Source of the DNA: Delftia sp. PS-11 | GTDB taxonomy: Bacteria; Pseudomonadota; Gammaproteobacteria; Burkholderiales; Burkholderiaceae_C | Length of the DNA: 64,000 nt | NCBI RefSeq assembly: GCF_029870285.1 | Contig: NZ_JACSYA010000003.1 | Location: forward strand, 124,001-188,000 | Reading direction: 5' to 3' | Shown: piece after piece, positions 8,009 through 17,058 of the stretch | Position numbering within the stretch: position 1 is the stretch's first letter | Layout: each line of letters begins with the position of its first letter | Position numbers and translations under genes: made by a program | Notes under the pieces: model-generated | What the model was told of the DNA's origin: nothing | Seen by the model: only the letters and a program-made list of their open reading frames with translations | Database searches by the model: none

Positions 8009-9178
8009 ATGACCGTGTCTTTCCCTTCCTCCCGGAACGCTCCGCGACGGCTGCTGTGGGGGCCGGCTCCTGACTCCCCGCTGGCCGACGAGGCCGAACA
8101 CCTGGAGCGCTGGCGCCGCCGAACCTGGCAGCTGCATATGTCCGTGCTGCTCAGCCATTCATATGCACTGGCCCTGTTCATTGCCCATGCCTGGCTGGGC
8201 TATGCCAGCTGGATGGCCGTAGGGGGCTATGCCCTGTGGATGGGAGCTGTCATGGGCTTCATCACCTGGGCCTATGCCAGCGGCTGGTGCCATACGCTGC
8301 GTGACCCGGGCATGTTCCTGCTGCACCAGCTGACGGCCATCTCCGGCGTACTGGGCCTGCTGGTGGCTGCGCCTCAGGTGGCGTTCCAGGCCCTGGTGAT
8401 GCTGATTGCCTTTAGCGCCGACGGCTTTCTTGCGCGCAGCCGCACCAGCTTCTTGCTGACCTGGGTTGCCACGCTGCTGGCAGTGGCCGTCATCGTCGGC
8501 TGGCGCGGGCCGCAGATGCGCATGACCACAGATACCGCCATGGGCCAGATGCTGGCGATTGGCGTGGTGCTTGGCGCCGTGGTGCGTTGCAGCACGCTTG
8601 TCACTTTCTTTCGCAACATGCAGTACCGGCTGGGCATAGCCAATGAAAAGCTGGCCACGGCACTGACCCAGATCGAGGTGCTGGCGCGCCAGGATGAGGT
8701 CACCGGCGTGGCCAATCGGCGCGGTGTCATGGAGCGGTTGCACCAGTGCCTGGAGTCCGCGCAGCGCGACGGCACCCCCTTGTGTGTGGTCTTGCTGGAT
8801 GTCGATCATTTCAAGCAGATCAATGACAGTTTCGGCCATGACGGTGGAGACCGTGTGCTGAAGGCTTTCGGCGCGCTGCTGTCATCGCAGCTGCGCGCCG
8901 GCGATGGCGCAGGACGCTACGGCGGTGAGGAGTTCCTGCTGGTGCTCCCGGACACGGATCTGCTCCAGGCCGGTGAGCTGATCGAGCGCCTGCGCCAGCG
9001 TATCGCGCAGGCGTCCTGGGCACAGACCATCGGCACAGGAGCTCGGGTCACGGCCACGTTCGGCATTGCGCAGTACCGGCCTGGCGAGTCGGTCGAGGCC
9101 ATGATTGCGCGCGCAGATGCCGCCATGTACAGCGGCAAGTCGGCTGGGCGCAACCGCCTGGTGTTCGAGCAGGCCTGA
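8009..9178 (+). CDS. Membrane diguanylate cyclase (GGEEF)
   Basis: About 389 residues from ATG 8009; the frame is open further upstream and an ATG at 7958 is an alternative, neither having a clear ribosome binding site. Six hydrophobic helices (roughly residues 40-200 from the start) resemble a MASE-like membrane sensor. The C-terminal GGDEF domain is complete: ARQDEVTGVANRRG, the metal site LLDVDHFKQINDSFGHDGGD, the signature RYGGEEF and an intact inhibitory RxxD (RAGD) five residues before it. It should condense two GTP into c-di-GMP with product inhibition, promoting sessile behaviour. It is adjacent to a catalytically degenerate paralogue at 6724, so the pair probably works together. Confidence 0.88.
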   Translation: MTVSFPSSRNAPRRLLWGPAPDSPLADEAEHLERWRRRTWQLHMSVLLSHSYALALFIAHAWLGYASWMAVGGYALWMGAVMGFITWAYASGWCHTLRDPGMFLLHQLTAISGVLGLLVAAPQVAFQALVMLIAFSADGFLARSRTSFLLTWVATLLAVAVIVGWRGPQMRMTTDTAMGQMLAIGVVLGAVVRCSTLVTFFRNMQYRLGIANEKLATALTQIEVLARQDEVTGVANRRGVMERLHQCLESAQRDGTPLCVVLLDVDHFKQINDSFGHDGGDRVLKAFGALLSSQLRAGDGAGRYGGEEFLLVLPDTDLLQAGELIERLRQRIAQASWAQTIGTGARVTATFGIAQYRPGESVEAMIARADAAMYSGKSAGRNRLVFEQA

Positions 9179-9292
9179 CGGGCAGCTCTGGCGTATATGT
9201 GAGACCAGATCACAGAAAATGCCAGAAAACATCGTTATTCATTCATGAGGAACATACGTAGCATGCCAACCTAATAAATGAATGGAGACGGC

Positions 9293-10069
9293 ATGTTGGG
9301 ACAGATGGCAGAAATCGCTGGGGCACGGTCTGTGATGCCAGGTATCAGCATGCACTGGCTTCAGGGCATGGACGGCACCACGCCGGATGGCATGCCGCCA
9401 CGGCTGCTGTCAGCCGGTCCGGTCAGCGTGGCGCTGGAGGCTGGCCAGCTGCGGCACCTGCGTTACCGGGGGATCGAGATCGTCCGCAGCCTGGGGTTCG
9501 TCGTGCGCGATGGCGAGGGGGAGAAAATCGCGCCCCGCATCCACGGATGGCAGGCGCGCGAGGCACATGGCCGTTTCGAGATCACTGCCGAGGCCCGTGT
9601 CCTGCTGCATGGTCACAGCCTGTGCTACGTGCTGCATATTGCCGCTTGTGCGCGCAGGTTGCGCCTGACGGTCAAGGCCAGTGCTCGTACCGGCTTCAGC
9701 GCCGGTCTTGCGGGGCTGGAGATCCTGCTGCCGCGCAGCGGCATGGCCGGCCGGCAGGTGCAGGTGGAGGATATCGGCGGTGACTGCCAGCACACCTGGA
9801 TGCCCGAGCCCCAGGCCCTGCTCCAGCCTCTGTCGATGCTGCATGCGCTGGCCTATGAGTCTCAGCCCGGCCTGCAGATCGGCTGCCGCGTGCTGGGAGG
9901 CCACTTCGAGCTGGCGGGACAGCGCCATGGCGCTGGCGGCCTCTTCAGGATCCAGGCGCGTGCGCTGGCGCAGACCGGCTGCCGGCTGCCCGAGCATGGG
10001 CAACTGCTGCAGATGGCCAGCTTCACTTTCGACGATGCGCCTGTGCCTGCGGCCTGTCCTGCACGTTAG
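9293..10069 (+). CDS. Beta-rich protein resembling the N-terminal domain of apionate-lactonase-like proteins
   Basis: A 258-residue protein. ATG 9293 has a GGAG five bases upstream; ATG 9278 in the same frame has none. The segment LSAGPVSVALEAGQLRHLRY followed by GIEIVRSLGFVVRD resembles, from memory, the start of D-apionate-lactonase-like proteins, which are about twice as long and add a TIM barrel; only the beta-sandwich part exists here. Related proteins occur beside sugar-acid dehydratase genes, as in this window. Its 3' end overlaps the convergent LysR gene by 47 bp. A lactone hydrolase or a carbohydrate-binding role is possible, but family and function are uncertain. Confidence 0.4.
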   Translation: MLGQMAEIAGARSVMPGISMHWLQGMDGTTPDGMPPRLLSAGPVSVALEAGQLRHLRYRGIEIVRSLGFVVRDGEGEKIAPRIHGWQAREAHGRFEITAEARVLLHGHSLCYVLHIAACARRLRLTVKASARTGFSAGLAGLEILLPRSGMAGRQVQVEDIGGDCQHTWMPEPQALLQPLSMLHALAYESQPGLQIGCRVLGGHFELAGQRHGAGGLFRIQARALAQTGCRLPEHGQLLQMASFTFDDAPVPAACPAR

Positions 10070-11024
10070 CCGCAACCGGTGTCATCCACTTGGCCCGTGC
10101 CATCTCCCGCAGCATGGCGGTTACCCGCTGCGCTGACGGCGACATGAGCTGATCGCTGCGCGTAATGATGCCGAAGTCATCCATATGGCAGGGCAGGCTC
10201 ACTGGCAGCACAGCCAGCATGTGGTGCGCGGCGTAGTAGGCCGCGACTTCGGCAGCCAGTACGGCCAGCATGTCGCTGCACTCCAGCATGCGGGTGGTGA
10301 ACAGCAGGGCCGCTGTCTCGACCACATTGGCCGGCAGCGACAGGCTGGCGCGCTGGAACATGAGATCGAAGCGGTGTCTCAGCACGCTGCCCGCGGGCGG
10401 CACGATCCACGCGGCATCCGCCACGTCCGCCAGTTCCAGGCGCTGGCACGCCAGCAAGGGATGGCCAGGCCGCGCCACAGCGCACACCGGCTCAAAGGCC
10501 AGCGGCTCGTAGCACATCGCCAGCTTGTCATGGTCAGTGCCCATGCGGCCTATGACCAGATCCAGCTTGTCCTGGGCCAGCCGCTCCAGCAAAACGTTGC
10601 TGGTCTCGATCTCCACGGATAGCCGTATCCCCGGATGTGCACGCTTGACCTGCGCCACCACCTGCGGCAGCAGCCCCACGCCTGGCGTCGTGATCGCACC
10701 GATGGCCACATGGCCCAGCGTACCGCTTTTGAGCGCCTGCAAATCGTCGGCGACCTGATCCAGGCTGCCCACCACCAGGCGCGCATGGCGCAGCAAAGAC
10801 TGCCCGTACACCGTTGGCACCACGCCGCGCGCCAGCCGCTCGAACAACGGCGCATCAAGGATCTGCTCCAGTTCACGCAGCAGCTTGGAGGCGGCTGGCT
10901 GGGTCATCGCCAGGGCCGCAGCAGCGCGGTGGATGCTGCCCTCTTGTGCCAGTGCCACCACCAGCCGCAAGTGGCGGGTCTTGATGCGCGAGCGCAGGTA
11001 ACCGTCTGGAGGGGCCAGGTTCAT
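10023..11024 (-). CDS. LysR-family regulator of the arabonate genes (GbpR-like)
   Basis: A 333-residue LysR regulator. The winged HTH lies at residues ~15-75 (HLRLVVALAQEGSIHRAAAALAMTQPAASKLLRELE), followed by the substrate-binding fold. Residue pattern and neighbours resemble GbpR-type regulators of sugar-binding protein and aldonate genes in alpha/betaproteobacteria. It is divergent from the L-arabonate dehydratase gene with 117 bp between, a standard LysR arrangement, and probably activates that operon in response to an aldonate or keto-deoxy acid. The stop codon lies inside the 3' end of the convergent gene at 9293-10069, so antisense overlap may limit both transcripts. Confidence 0.85.
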   Translation of the reverse strand: MNLAPPDGYLRSRIKTRHLRLVVALAQEGSIHRAAAALAMTQPAASKLLRELEQILDAPLFERLARGVVPTVYGQSLLRHARLVVGSLDQVADDLQALKSGTLGHVAIGAITTPGVGLLPQVVAQVKRAHPGIRLSVEIETSNVLLERLAQDKLDLVIGRMGTDHDKLAMCYEPLAFEPVCAVARPGHPLLACQRLELADVADAAWIVPPAGSVLRHRFDLMFQRASLSLPANVVETAALLFTTRMLECSDMLAVLAAEVAAYYAAHHMLAVLPVSLPCHMDDFGIITRSDQLMSPSAQRVTAMLREMARAKWMTPVAANVQDRPQAQAHRRK

Positions 11025-11097
11025 AGGGTTTTCTGGGATGCCAAAAGAGATATCAAAAAAGACAAATTATTCATTTTAAGGATAACAAATCAATATC

Positions 11098-11117
11098 TAG
11101 ACTGCCATTCCTGTCTA
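11098..11117. promoter_or_regulatory. Candidate LysR operator in the arabonate divergent region
   Basis: The inverted repeat TAGAC-N10-GTCTA lies in the AT-rich spacer between the divergent LysR gene and the dehydratase gene, 25 bp before the ATG at 11142. It contains the T-N11-A core that LysR proteins recognise. Its closeness to the start suggests that it may overlap the promoter. Only the sequence symmetry is observed. Confidence 0.4.
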
Positions 11118-11141
11118 TAGCGCCATGTTCCGCACCACCAC

Positions 11142-12881
11142 ATGACTTCTTCACGCACCCCGCCCAAGCTGCGCTCCGCCGAATGGTTCGGCAGCGCCGA
11201 CAAGAACGGCTTCATGTACCGCAGCTGGATGAAGAACCAGGGCCTGCCCGACCACCTGTTCGATGGCCGCCCGGTCATCGGTATCTGCAACACCTGGTCG
11301 GAGCTGACGCCATGCAACGCGCACTTTCGCAAGATCGCCGAGCACGTCAAGCGCGGTATCTACGAGGCGGGTGGCTTTCCTGTGGAGTTCCCGGTGTTCT
11401 CGAGCGGCGAGTCGAATCTGCGCCCGACCGCCATGCTCACGCGCAACCTCGCCAGCATGGATGTGGAAGAAGCCATCCGGGGCAACCCCATCGATGCCGT
11501 TGTGCTGTTGTGCGGCTGCGACAAGACCACGCCCGCCTTGCTGATGGGGGCGGCCAGCTGCGACGTGCCGGCCATCGTGGTCACGGGGGGGCCCATGCTC
11601 AACGGCAAGCTGGAGGGCAGGAATATCGGCAGCGGCACGGCGGTCTGGCAACTGCACGAATCGCTGAAGGCGGGCGAGATCAATCTGCACCAGTTTCTCT
11701 CGGCCGAGGCAGGCATGTCGCGCTCTGCAGGCACCTGCAACACCATGGGCACGGCCTCGACCATGGCCTGCATGGCAGAGGCGCTGGGTACCAGCCTGCC
11801 GCATAACGCGGCCATTCCCGCAGTGGATGCACGCCGCTATGTGCTGGCGCATATGTCAGGCCAGCGCATCGTGCAGATGGCGCTGGAAGGGGTCACGCTG
11901 TCGAAGATCCTCACGCGCCAGGCGTTCGAGAACGCCATCCGCGTCAATGCGGCCATCGGCGGCTCGACCAATGCCGTGATCCACCTCAAGGCTATCGCAG
12001 GCCGCATTGGCGTACCGCTGGAGCTGGAGGACTGGGCGCGTGTGGGGCAGGGCATGCCGACCATCGTCGATCTCATGCCATCGGGGCGTTTTCTGATGGA
12101 AGAGTTCTACTACGCCGGCGGCCTGCCCGCCGTGCTTCGCCGAATGGGCGAGGCGGGTCTGCTGCCGCACCCCGATGCGCTCACCGTGAACGGCCAGAGC
12201 CTGTGGAGCAATGTCAAAGAAGCCCCCATCCATGGCGACGAGGTCATCCGCCCGCTGGACAGGCCCCTGATCGGCGACGGCAGCATCCGCATTCTGCGCG
12301 GCAACCTCTCACCGCGCGGTGCGGTGCTCAAGCCCAGCGCGGCCACGCCTGAACTGCTCAGGCACCGGGGCCGCGCCGTGGTGTTCGAGAACCTGGAGCA
12401 CTACAAGGAGCGCATTGCTGACGAAAGCCTCGAAGTCGATGCCGATTCGGTGCTGGTGCTCAAGAACTGCGGCCCGCGCGGCTACCCGGGCATGGCCGAG
12501 GTGGGCAATATGGGGTTGCCGCCAAAGTTGCTGCGCCAGGGCGTGAAGGACATGGTGCGCATCTCCGACGCACGCATGAGCGGCACGGCCTACGGCACCG
12601 TGGTGCTGCACGTGGCTCCCGAAGCGGCGGCTGGCGGCCCCCTGGCCATGGTGTGCGACGGCGACTGGATCGAGTTGGACAGCGACGCAGGCCGCCTGCA
12701 CCTGGACATTCCCGAGGACGAATACCAGCGCCGCCTGTCCGCCCTGCAAAAGAACGCTGCCCCGGCCGACGGCGGCTACCGCCGGCTGTATGTCAACCAC
12801 GTACTGCAGGCAGACGAAGGCTGCGACCTGGACTTTCTCGTCGGCTGCCGTGGCAGCGCTGTTCCCCGGCATTCGCATTGA
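11142..12881 (+). CDS. araC: L-arabonate dehydratase (IlvD/Edd family)
   Basis: A 579-residue IlvD/Edd dehydratase that removes water from L-arabonate to give L-2-keto-3-deoxyarabonate in the non-phosphorylative arabinose pathway. The sequence closely follows the aldonate-dehydratase branch rather than true IlvD: GICNTWSELTPCN and GCDKTTPALLMGAASCDVPA near the N-terminus and AGTCNTMGTASTMAC mid-protein supply the three iron-sulfur cysteines, and NCGPRGYPGMAEVG and SDARMSGTAYG are the usual C-terminal blocks. Length fits the family (about 575-585). It is followed after 59 bp by a Bug receptor and then by the next pathway enzyme. The symbol follows the Azospirillum naming and must not be confused with the regulator AraC. 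Related xylonate/pentonate dehydratases are the main alternative. Confidence 0.85.
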   Translation: MTSSRTPPKLRSAEWFGSADKNGFMYRSWMKNQGLPDHLFDGRPVIGICNTWSELTPCNAHFRKIAEHVKRGIYEAGGFPVEFPVFSSGESNLRPTAMLTRNLASMDVEEAIRGNPIDAVVLLCGCDKTTPALLMGAASCDVPAIVVTGGPMLNGKLEGRNIGSGTAVWQLHESLKAGEINLHQFLSAEAGMSRSAGTCNTMGTASTMACMAEALGTSLPHNAAIPAVDARRYVLAHMSGQRIVQMALEGVTLSKILTRQAFENAIRVNAAIGGSTNAVIHLKAIAGRIGVPLELEDWARVGQGMPTIVDLMPSGRFLMEEFYYAGGLPAVLRRMGEAGLLPHPDALTVNGQSLWSNVKEAPIHGDEVIRPLDRPLIGDGSIRILRGNLSPRGAVLKPSAATPELLRHRGRAVVFENLEHYKERIADESLEVDADSVLVLKNCGPRGYPGMAEVGNMGLPPKLLRQGVKDMVRISDARMSGTAYGTVVLHVAPEAAAGGPLAMVCDGDWIELDSDAGRLHLDIPEDEYQRRLSALQKNAAPADGGYRRLYVNHVLQADEGCDLDFLVGCRGSAVPRHSH

Positions 12882-12940
12882 TCCTGCATGCCGCATACCC
12901 CGGCAAGACTTTCATTCATTCAATCCAACGGGAGACATCC

Positions 12941-13930
12941 ATGACCTCGATTTCCAGGCGCCAGCTCCTCGGCGCCACGGCAGCCGCCGCTGCATCCACG
13001 CTGGCGCCCTCTGGCGCTTCGGCACAGGCGGCCTGGCCATCCAAGCCTGTCTCGCTGGTCGTCGGCTATCCGCCGGGCGGTCTGACGGACGTCGGCGCGC
13101 GCTTCATCACCAACGGCATGTCCTCTGTGCTGGGCCGCTCGGTGGTGGTCGAGAACCGGCCTGGCGCCTCGGGCAACATCGGCGCCAGCGAAGTGCTGCG
13201 CGCCAATGACGCCCATAAGCTGCTGGTGGCCAACACCAGCTTCACCATCAATCCGCACACCTTCACCACGCCCTCGCCCAATCCGCTGGACTTCACTCCC
13301 ATCGGGCTGATTCTCGAATCGCAATTGGTGCTCTGCGTCAATCCCTCCTCGCCGGCGAAAAACCTGGAGCAATTTCGCTCCTGGGTCATGGCCGAAACCA
13401 AAGCCGGCGGCTTCAGCTACGCCTGCGCGGCTAGCGGCGGCAACACGCACCTGGCGATGGAGCTTTTCCGCGAGCGCGCCGAGTTGCCCGTGATGAATCA
13501 GGTGTCCTACAAAGGCAGTGCTCCTGCCATCCAGGACGTGGTCGGCAATCAGGTGCCTTGCGTCATGGATGCCGCCTCGCTGCTGATTCCGTTCATTGCG
13601 GCAGGCAAGCTGCGTCCCATTCTGGTCACAGGCAGCACGCGGCTGCCGGCGCTGCAGGATGTGCCCACGGGCTCCGAATTGGGCCTGAGGGATTTTCTGG
13701 TGACCGTCTTCGTCGGCCTGTGGGGCAAGCCCCACCTGGAGCCCGAGATCGTGCGCGCGGCCAATGCGGCCCTGAACACCGCGATTTCAGCCCCTGCCGT
13801 GAGTGGCGCCATCGCCAAAAACGGCGACATGGTCGGCGGCGGCTCTCCCGAACGGCTGTCCAGGCTGACCCACGACAACTACAGGCTCTGGGGCGAAATC
13901 GCCAAGAAGAACAACATCCGGGCCGGCTGA
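12941..13930 (+). CDS. Bug/TctC-family periplasmic receptor (arabonate operon)
   Basis: A 329-residue Bug protein. The start ATG 12941 follows GGGAG. The N-terminus has a twin-arginine-like signal (SISRRQLLGA, AxA cleavage near GASAQA). The mature protein starts with the usual WPSKPVSLVVGYPPGGLTD block and VVVENRPGASGNIGA, which form the ligand-binding P-loop-like turns of the family. These receptors bind carboxylated small molecules. Position between arabonate dehydratase and keto-deoxyarabonate dehydratase suggests an aldonate or related sugar acid. No TctA/TctB permease is encoded nearby, so it either uses a shared transporter or acts in sensing. Confidence 0.85.
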   Translation: MTSISRRQLLGATAAAAASTLAPSGASAQAAWPSKPVSLVVGYPPGGLTDVGARFITNGMSSVLGRSVVVENRPGASGNIGASEVLRANDAHKLLVANTSFTINPHTFTTPSPNPLDFTPIGLILESQLVLCVNPSSPAKNLEQFRSWVMAETKAGGFSYACAASGGNTHLAMELFRERAELPVMNQVSYKGSAPAIQDVVGNQVPCVMDAASLLIPFIAAGKLRPILVTGSTRLPALQDVPTGSELGLRDFLVTVFVGLWGKPHLEPEIVRAANAALNTAISAPAVSGAIAKNGDMVGGGSPERLSRLTHDNYRLWGEIAKKNNIRAG

Positions 13931-13946
13931 TCTGGCATCCCTCACC

Positions 13947-14879
13947 ATGACATCCTCCCGCCTTGCACCCCGCTACCGGGGCATCTTCCCTGTCGTGCCC
14001 ACTACCTTCCACGAAGACGGCACGCTGGACCTGGCCAGCCAGCGGCGCTGTCTGGATTTCATGATCGACTCCGGCGTGGACGGCCTGTGCATCCTGGCCA
14101 ACTTCTCCGAGCAGTTCCTGCTGGCTGACGAAGAGCGCGAGATCCTCACGCGCACCAGCCTGGAGCATGTGGCCGGCCGCGTGCCTGTGATCGTGACCAC
14201 CACGCACACCAGCACCCGCATCTGCGCCGAGCGCAGCCGCCGAGCGCAGGACATGGGCGCGGCCATGGTGATGGTCATGCCGCCCTACCACGGCGCCACC
14301 TTCCGCTTTGGCGAGCCGGCCATCCAGCGCTTCTTTCAGGGGGTGTCCGACGCCATCGACATTCCCATCATGATTCAGGACGCGCCTGCCGCAGGCACGC
14401 CGCTGTCTCCTGCCTTTCTCGCCACAATGGCCCAAGAGATCGAGCAGGTCAGCTACTTCAAGATGGAAACCGCAGGCGCAGCCAACAAACTGCGCGAGCT
14501 GATCGCTCTGGGCGGCGAGGCCATCGAGGGCCCCTGGGACGGCGAGGAGGCCATTACCCTGCTGGCCGACCTGGAGGCCGGCGCTACTGGCGCCATGACG
14601 GGCGGCGGCTTTGCCGACGGCATCCGCCCCATCATCGAAGCCCACCGCGCAGGCGACAAGGACAAAGCCTTTGCCCAATACCAGCGCTGGCTGCCGCTGA
14701 TCAACCACGAAAACCGCCAGGCCGGATTCCTCGCGGCCAAGGCGCTGATGAAGGAGGGCGGAGTGATCGCCTGCGATGCGCCACGCGCGCCCTGGCCTGC
14801 TCTGCGCCCCGAGACCCGGGCCGAGCTGATCGCCATTGCACGCCGGCTGGACCCGCTTGTGCTGCGCTGGGGGAAGTGA
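13947..14879 (+). CDS. araD: L-2-keto-3-deoxyarabonate dehydratase (DapA family)
   Basis: A 310-residue member of the DapA/N-acetylneuraminate lyase superfamily. It matches the L-2-keto-3-deoxyarabonate dehydratase branch: GIFPVVPTTFHEDGTLD, then ILANFSEQFLL, VPVIVTTTHTSTRICAERS and MPPYHGATFRF. The Schiff-base lysine is in VSYFKMET. The reaction gives alpha-ketoglutarate semialdehyde, which a dehydrogenase (not in this window) would oxidise to alpha-ketoglutarate. It starts 16 bp after the Bug gene and ends the operon. The symbol follows Azospirillum usage and is unrelated to ribulose-phosphate epimerase AraD. Confidence 0.85.
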   Translation: MTSSRLAPRYRGIFPVVPTTFHEDGTLDLASQRRCLDFMIDSGVDGLCILANFSEQFLLADEEREILTRTSLEHVAGRVPVIVTTTHTSTRICAERSRRAQDMGAAMVMVMPPYHGATFRFGEPAIQRFFQGVSDAIDIPIMIQDAPAAGTPLSPAFLATMAQEIEQVSYFKMETAGAANKLRELIALGGEAIEGPWDGEEAITLLADLEAGATGAMTGGGFADGIRPIIEAHRAGDKDKAFAQYQRWLPLINHENRQAGFLAAKALMKEGGVIACDAPRAPWPALRPETRAELIAIARRLDPLVLRWGK

Positions 14880-14926
14880 CTGCATCAAAGTCTGATGTAT
14901 GTCCGGCAGGTCAATGGCGGCAGGCC

Positions 14927-15934
14927 TCAACTGTCACTGCGCATATGTGCTGCCCGTACAGCCTGCTCCAGCAGTTGCTTTTCACGCTCCAGATGGGCGA
15001 TGAAGCGGTTTTGCTCCATGGTCATGGGCTGGAAGCCGGCCTCGGCGAGCTTGCGCACCAGAGCAGGATCGGTCAAGGCATCTGCGACTTCTCGCGCCAA
15101 GCGTGCGGCGATGCGTGCATCGGTGCGTGCCGGCAACAGCAGGCCTTGCCATGCCAGAACCTCGAAGGACTGCCATGGCGGCGTTTCCGACAGGCTGGGG
15201 GTGCCTGGCAGTGTTGCTGCACGCTGGCGCGAGGTCACACCCAGGCCTCGTACCTTGCCTTCGCGCACGAAGGATTGCACCAGGGCGACAGGCAGCAGAG
15301 CCAGGTCGATCTGACTTCCCGCCAGTTCGGTCAACACCTGCGGGCCGGATTTGTAGGGCACGTGCGTCCACGCAAGTCCGGCCTGCTGCTGCAGCATTTC
15401 GGCAGTCAGGTGCAAACTGGTGCCCACGCCATCGGTGCCTATGGTCAGCCTGCCTGCTTGCTGGCGCGACAAACGCACCAGCTCTGCCGCTGTGGTGGCC
15501 GGCAGGTCAGGGCGGCCTGCCAGAACAAAGGCCGACGCGGCGATGGGCGCTACAGGCAGCAACTCCCGAAGGCCGTCGTAGCGAAAGCGCTCCGGGTACA
15601 CCAGGGGGGCGATGAGTACGCAGCTGGCCACGCCGAACAGCAGGGTGTGGCCGTCGGGCCGGGCTTTGATGACACGCTGCGTGGCGATGGTGCCCGAGGC
15701 ACCCACGGTGTTCTCGATGACAACGGGCTGGCCCAGCCGCTCGGCCAGCTGTGGCATGACCAGGCGCGCCGCCACATCCACGCTGCCTCCCGGGGCGAAG
15801 GGAACGACCACGGTCAGCGGCTGGGAGGGCCATGCATCGGGTACGGCAGTGCCTGCCCGGGCGGATAGGGGCAGCAGCGGTGCGCCTAGCATCCAGGCAG
15901 CCAGCGGGGCCAGCTTGCGGCGTTGCAGGCTCAT
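14927..15934 (-). CDS. Bug/TctC-family periplasmic receptor
   Basis: A 335-residue Bug receptor with a signal peptide (LAAWMLGAPLLPLSARAGT) and the characteristic WPSQPLTVVVPFAPGGSVD and VIENTVGASGTIAT blocks. The ATG at 15934 overlaps the TGA of the upstream arylsulfotransferase-like gene (ATGA) and has an AGGAG upstream, so translation was probably coupled to that gene. If the upstream gene is really interrupted by its TAG codon, polarity may lower expression of this receptor. Ligand unknown; a sulfated or aromatic acid would fit the neighbour, but this is speculation. Confidence 0.85.
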   Translation of the reverse strand: MSLQRRKLAPLAAWMLGAPLLPLSARAGTAVPDAWPSQPLTVVVPFAPGGSVDVAARLVMPQLAERLGQPVVIENTVGASGTIATQRVIKARPDGHTLLFGVASCVLIAPLVYPERFRYDGLRELLPVAPIAASAFVLAGRPDLPATTAAELVRLSRQQAGRLTIGTDGVGTSLHLTAEMLQQQAGLAWTHVPYKSGPQVLTELAGSQIDLALLPVALVQSFVREGKVRGLGVTSRQRAATLPGTPSLSETPPWQSFEVLAWQGLLLPARTDARIAARLAREVADALTDPALVRKLAEAGFQPMTMEQNRFIAHLEREKQLLEQAVRAAHMRSDS

Positions 15935-17058
15935 GCGCTCCTCCGTGCGTGCAGCCAGGGCAGTTGCTCTGGCTGGTAGCGCCAGGTCTGGAATACGCTG
16001 TTGAGCCGTCCCGGCCCTGTGCGGCGCGCAGCGGCGTCGGGGTACTCGGCGAACCAGGGCAGCACGTACTCCCAGACGACCTCGCCAGCAGGTGTGACCT
16101 CGAAAAGCCGGCCCGTGGCCGATTCGGTGATGTGCGTGTTGCCGTTGTGCAGGCGCTGGGCATTGCCCATGAATGCCGTATAGAAGGCGTTGACCATCTC
16201 GTCCTGGTAGCCCCATGCGATGTGGTTGTCCGCCGGGTCGATCTCTACCACGCGCGAGAAGGCCACATGGGCGCCTTCGCGGAAGTTGCCGTTGTCGAAA
16301 GCCAGGATGCGGCCATTGGCCAGCGCCACGGGAGCATGCTGGTGCGAGACCACGGAGGGGGGGATGTGCAGCTTGACCGCACCGCTGGCCCTGTCCACGC
16401 CGATGATGCCGGAGGTGGTGCGCAGGCTCATGAGTACGCAGCCATCGGCCATGACACCCAGGCCGTTGACCAGGGGCCAGTGGTAGCGTCCGAAGCCCGG
16501 GTGGATGGGGAAGGCCTGCGGGTCGAGGTGCTCCTATGCCTTCCATTCCCAGACCAGATGGCCAGAGCGATCCACTTCGCGTATGACGTCACCGTACATG
16601 ATTTCATCGCAGCCGTGGGCCGTGCCGCCAGGCACGCTGCTGGCAAAGCCTTCGGGGACAGGAGCGCAGGCTGCGTACAGCAGGTGTCCATTGGGCAGCC
16701 ATTGGGCGTCATGGTGGTGGTCCGGGTCCTCGTGGCGCCAGACGGTCTCGCCATCGGGCGTGACCTCGTAAAAATCGCCACCATGCCACATGGACCAGGG
16801 CGCGTAGCGGTCTGGCGAGCGTGGATGGTTGCCGTTGTAGCCCAGGTTGCCGTTGGGCAATATCACGGCGTGCCGGCCCGCGCGCACGGGCAGTTTCCAT
16901 TCATGGGCCACGTTGCCAGCGATATCGATCAGATATACATGACCATCGGCCGTCTGTGGCGCTATCAGGGTGTATCCACCCGCCGACAAGGCCGGGTCAT
17001 GGGCGATGAGGCCTACGCCTCGGCGGCGCTGGGTGATTTGATCTACGGTGCTTGCCAT
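15931..17058 (-). pseudogene. Arylsulfotransferase-like gene interrupted by an in-frame TAG
   Basis: Both halves lie in one reading frame (ATG 17058, final TGA at 15931), with a single TAG at 16536-16534 (codon 175 of 375). The N-terminal half has beta-propeller repeats such as GHVYLIDIAGNVAHEWKLP, NGNLGYNG, GGDFYEVTPDGETVW and HDAQWLPNGHLLY; the C-terminal half continues with TTSGIIGVDRASG, HQHAPVALANGRILAFDNG and NTHITESATGRLFEVTPAGE. These fit the arylsulfotransferase (ASST) family, which moves sulfate between phenols. Readthrough would give VWEWKA-X-EHLDP, where X is probably Tyr. The rest of the frame is intact, so the mutation is recent, or the sequence has an error. There is no signal peptide. 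Confidence 0.75.

Noticed and set aside
16534..16536. TAG as a programmed pyrrolysine or readthrough codon
   Set aside because: Pyrrolysine is not used in this group and there is no special context; mutation or a sequence error is simpler.
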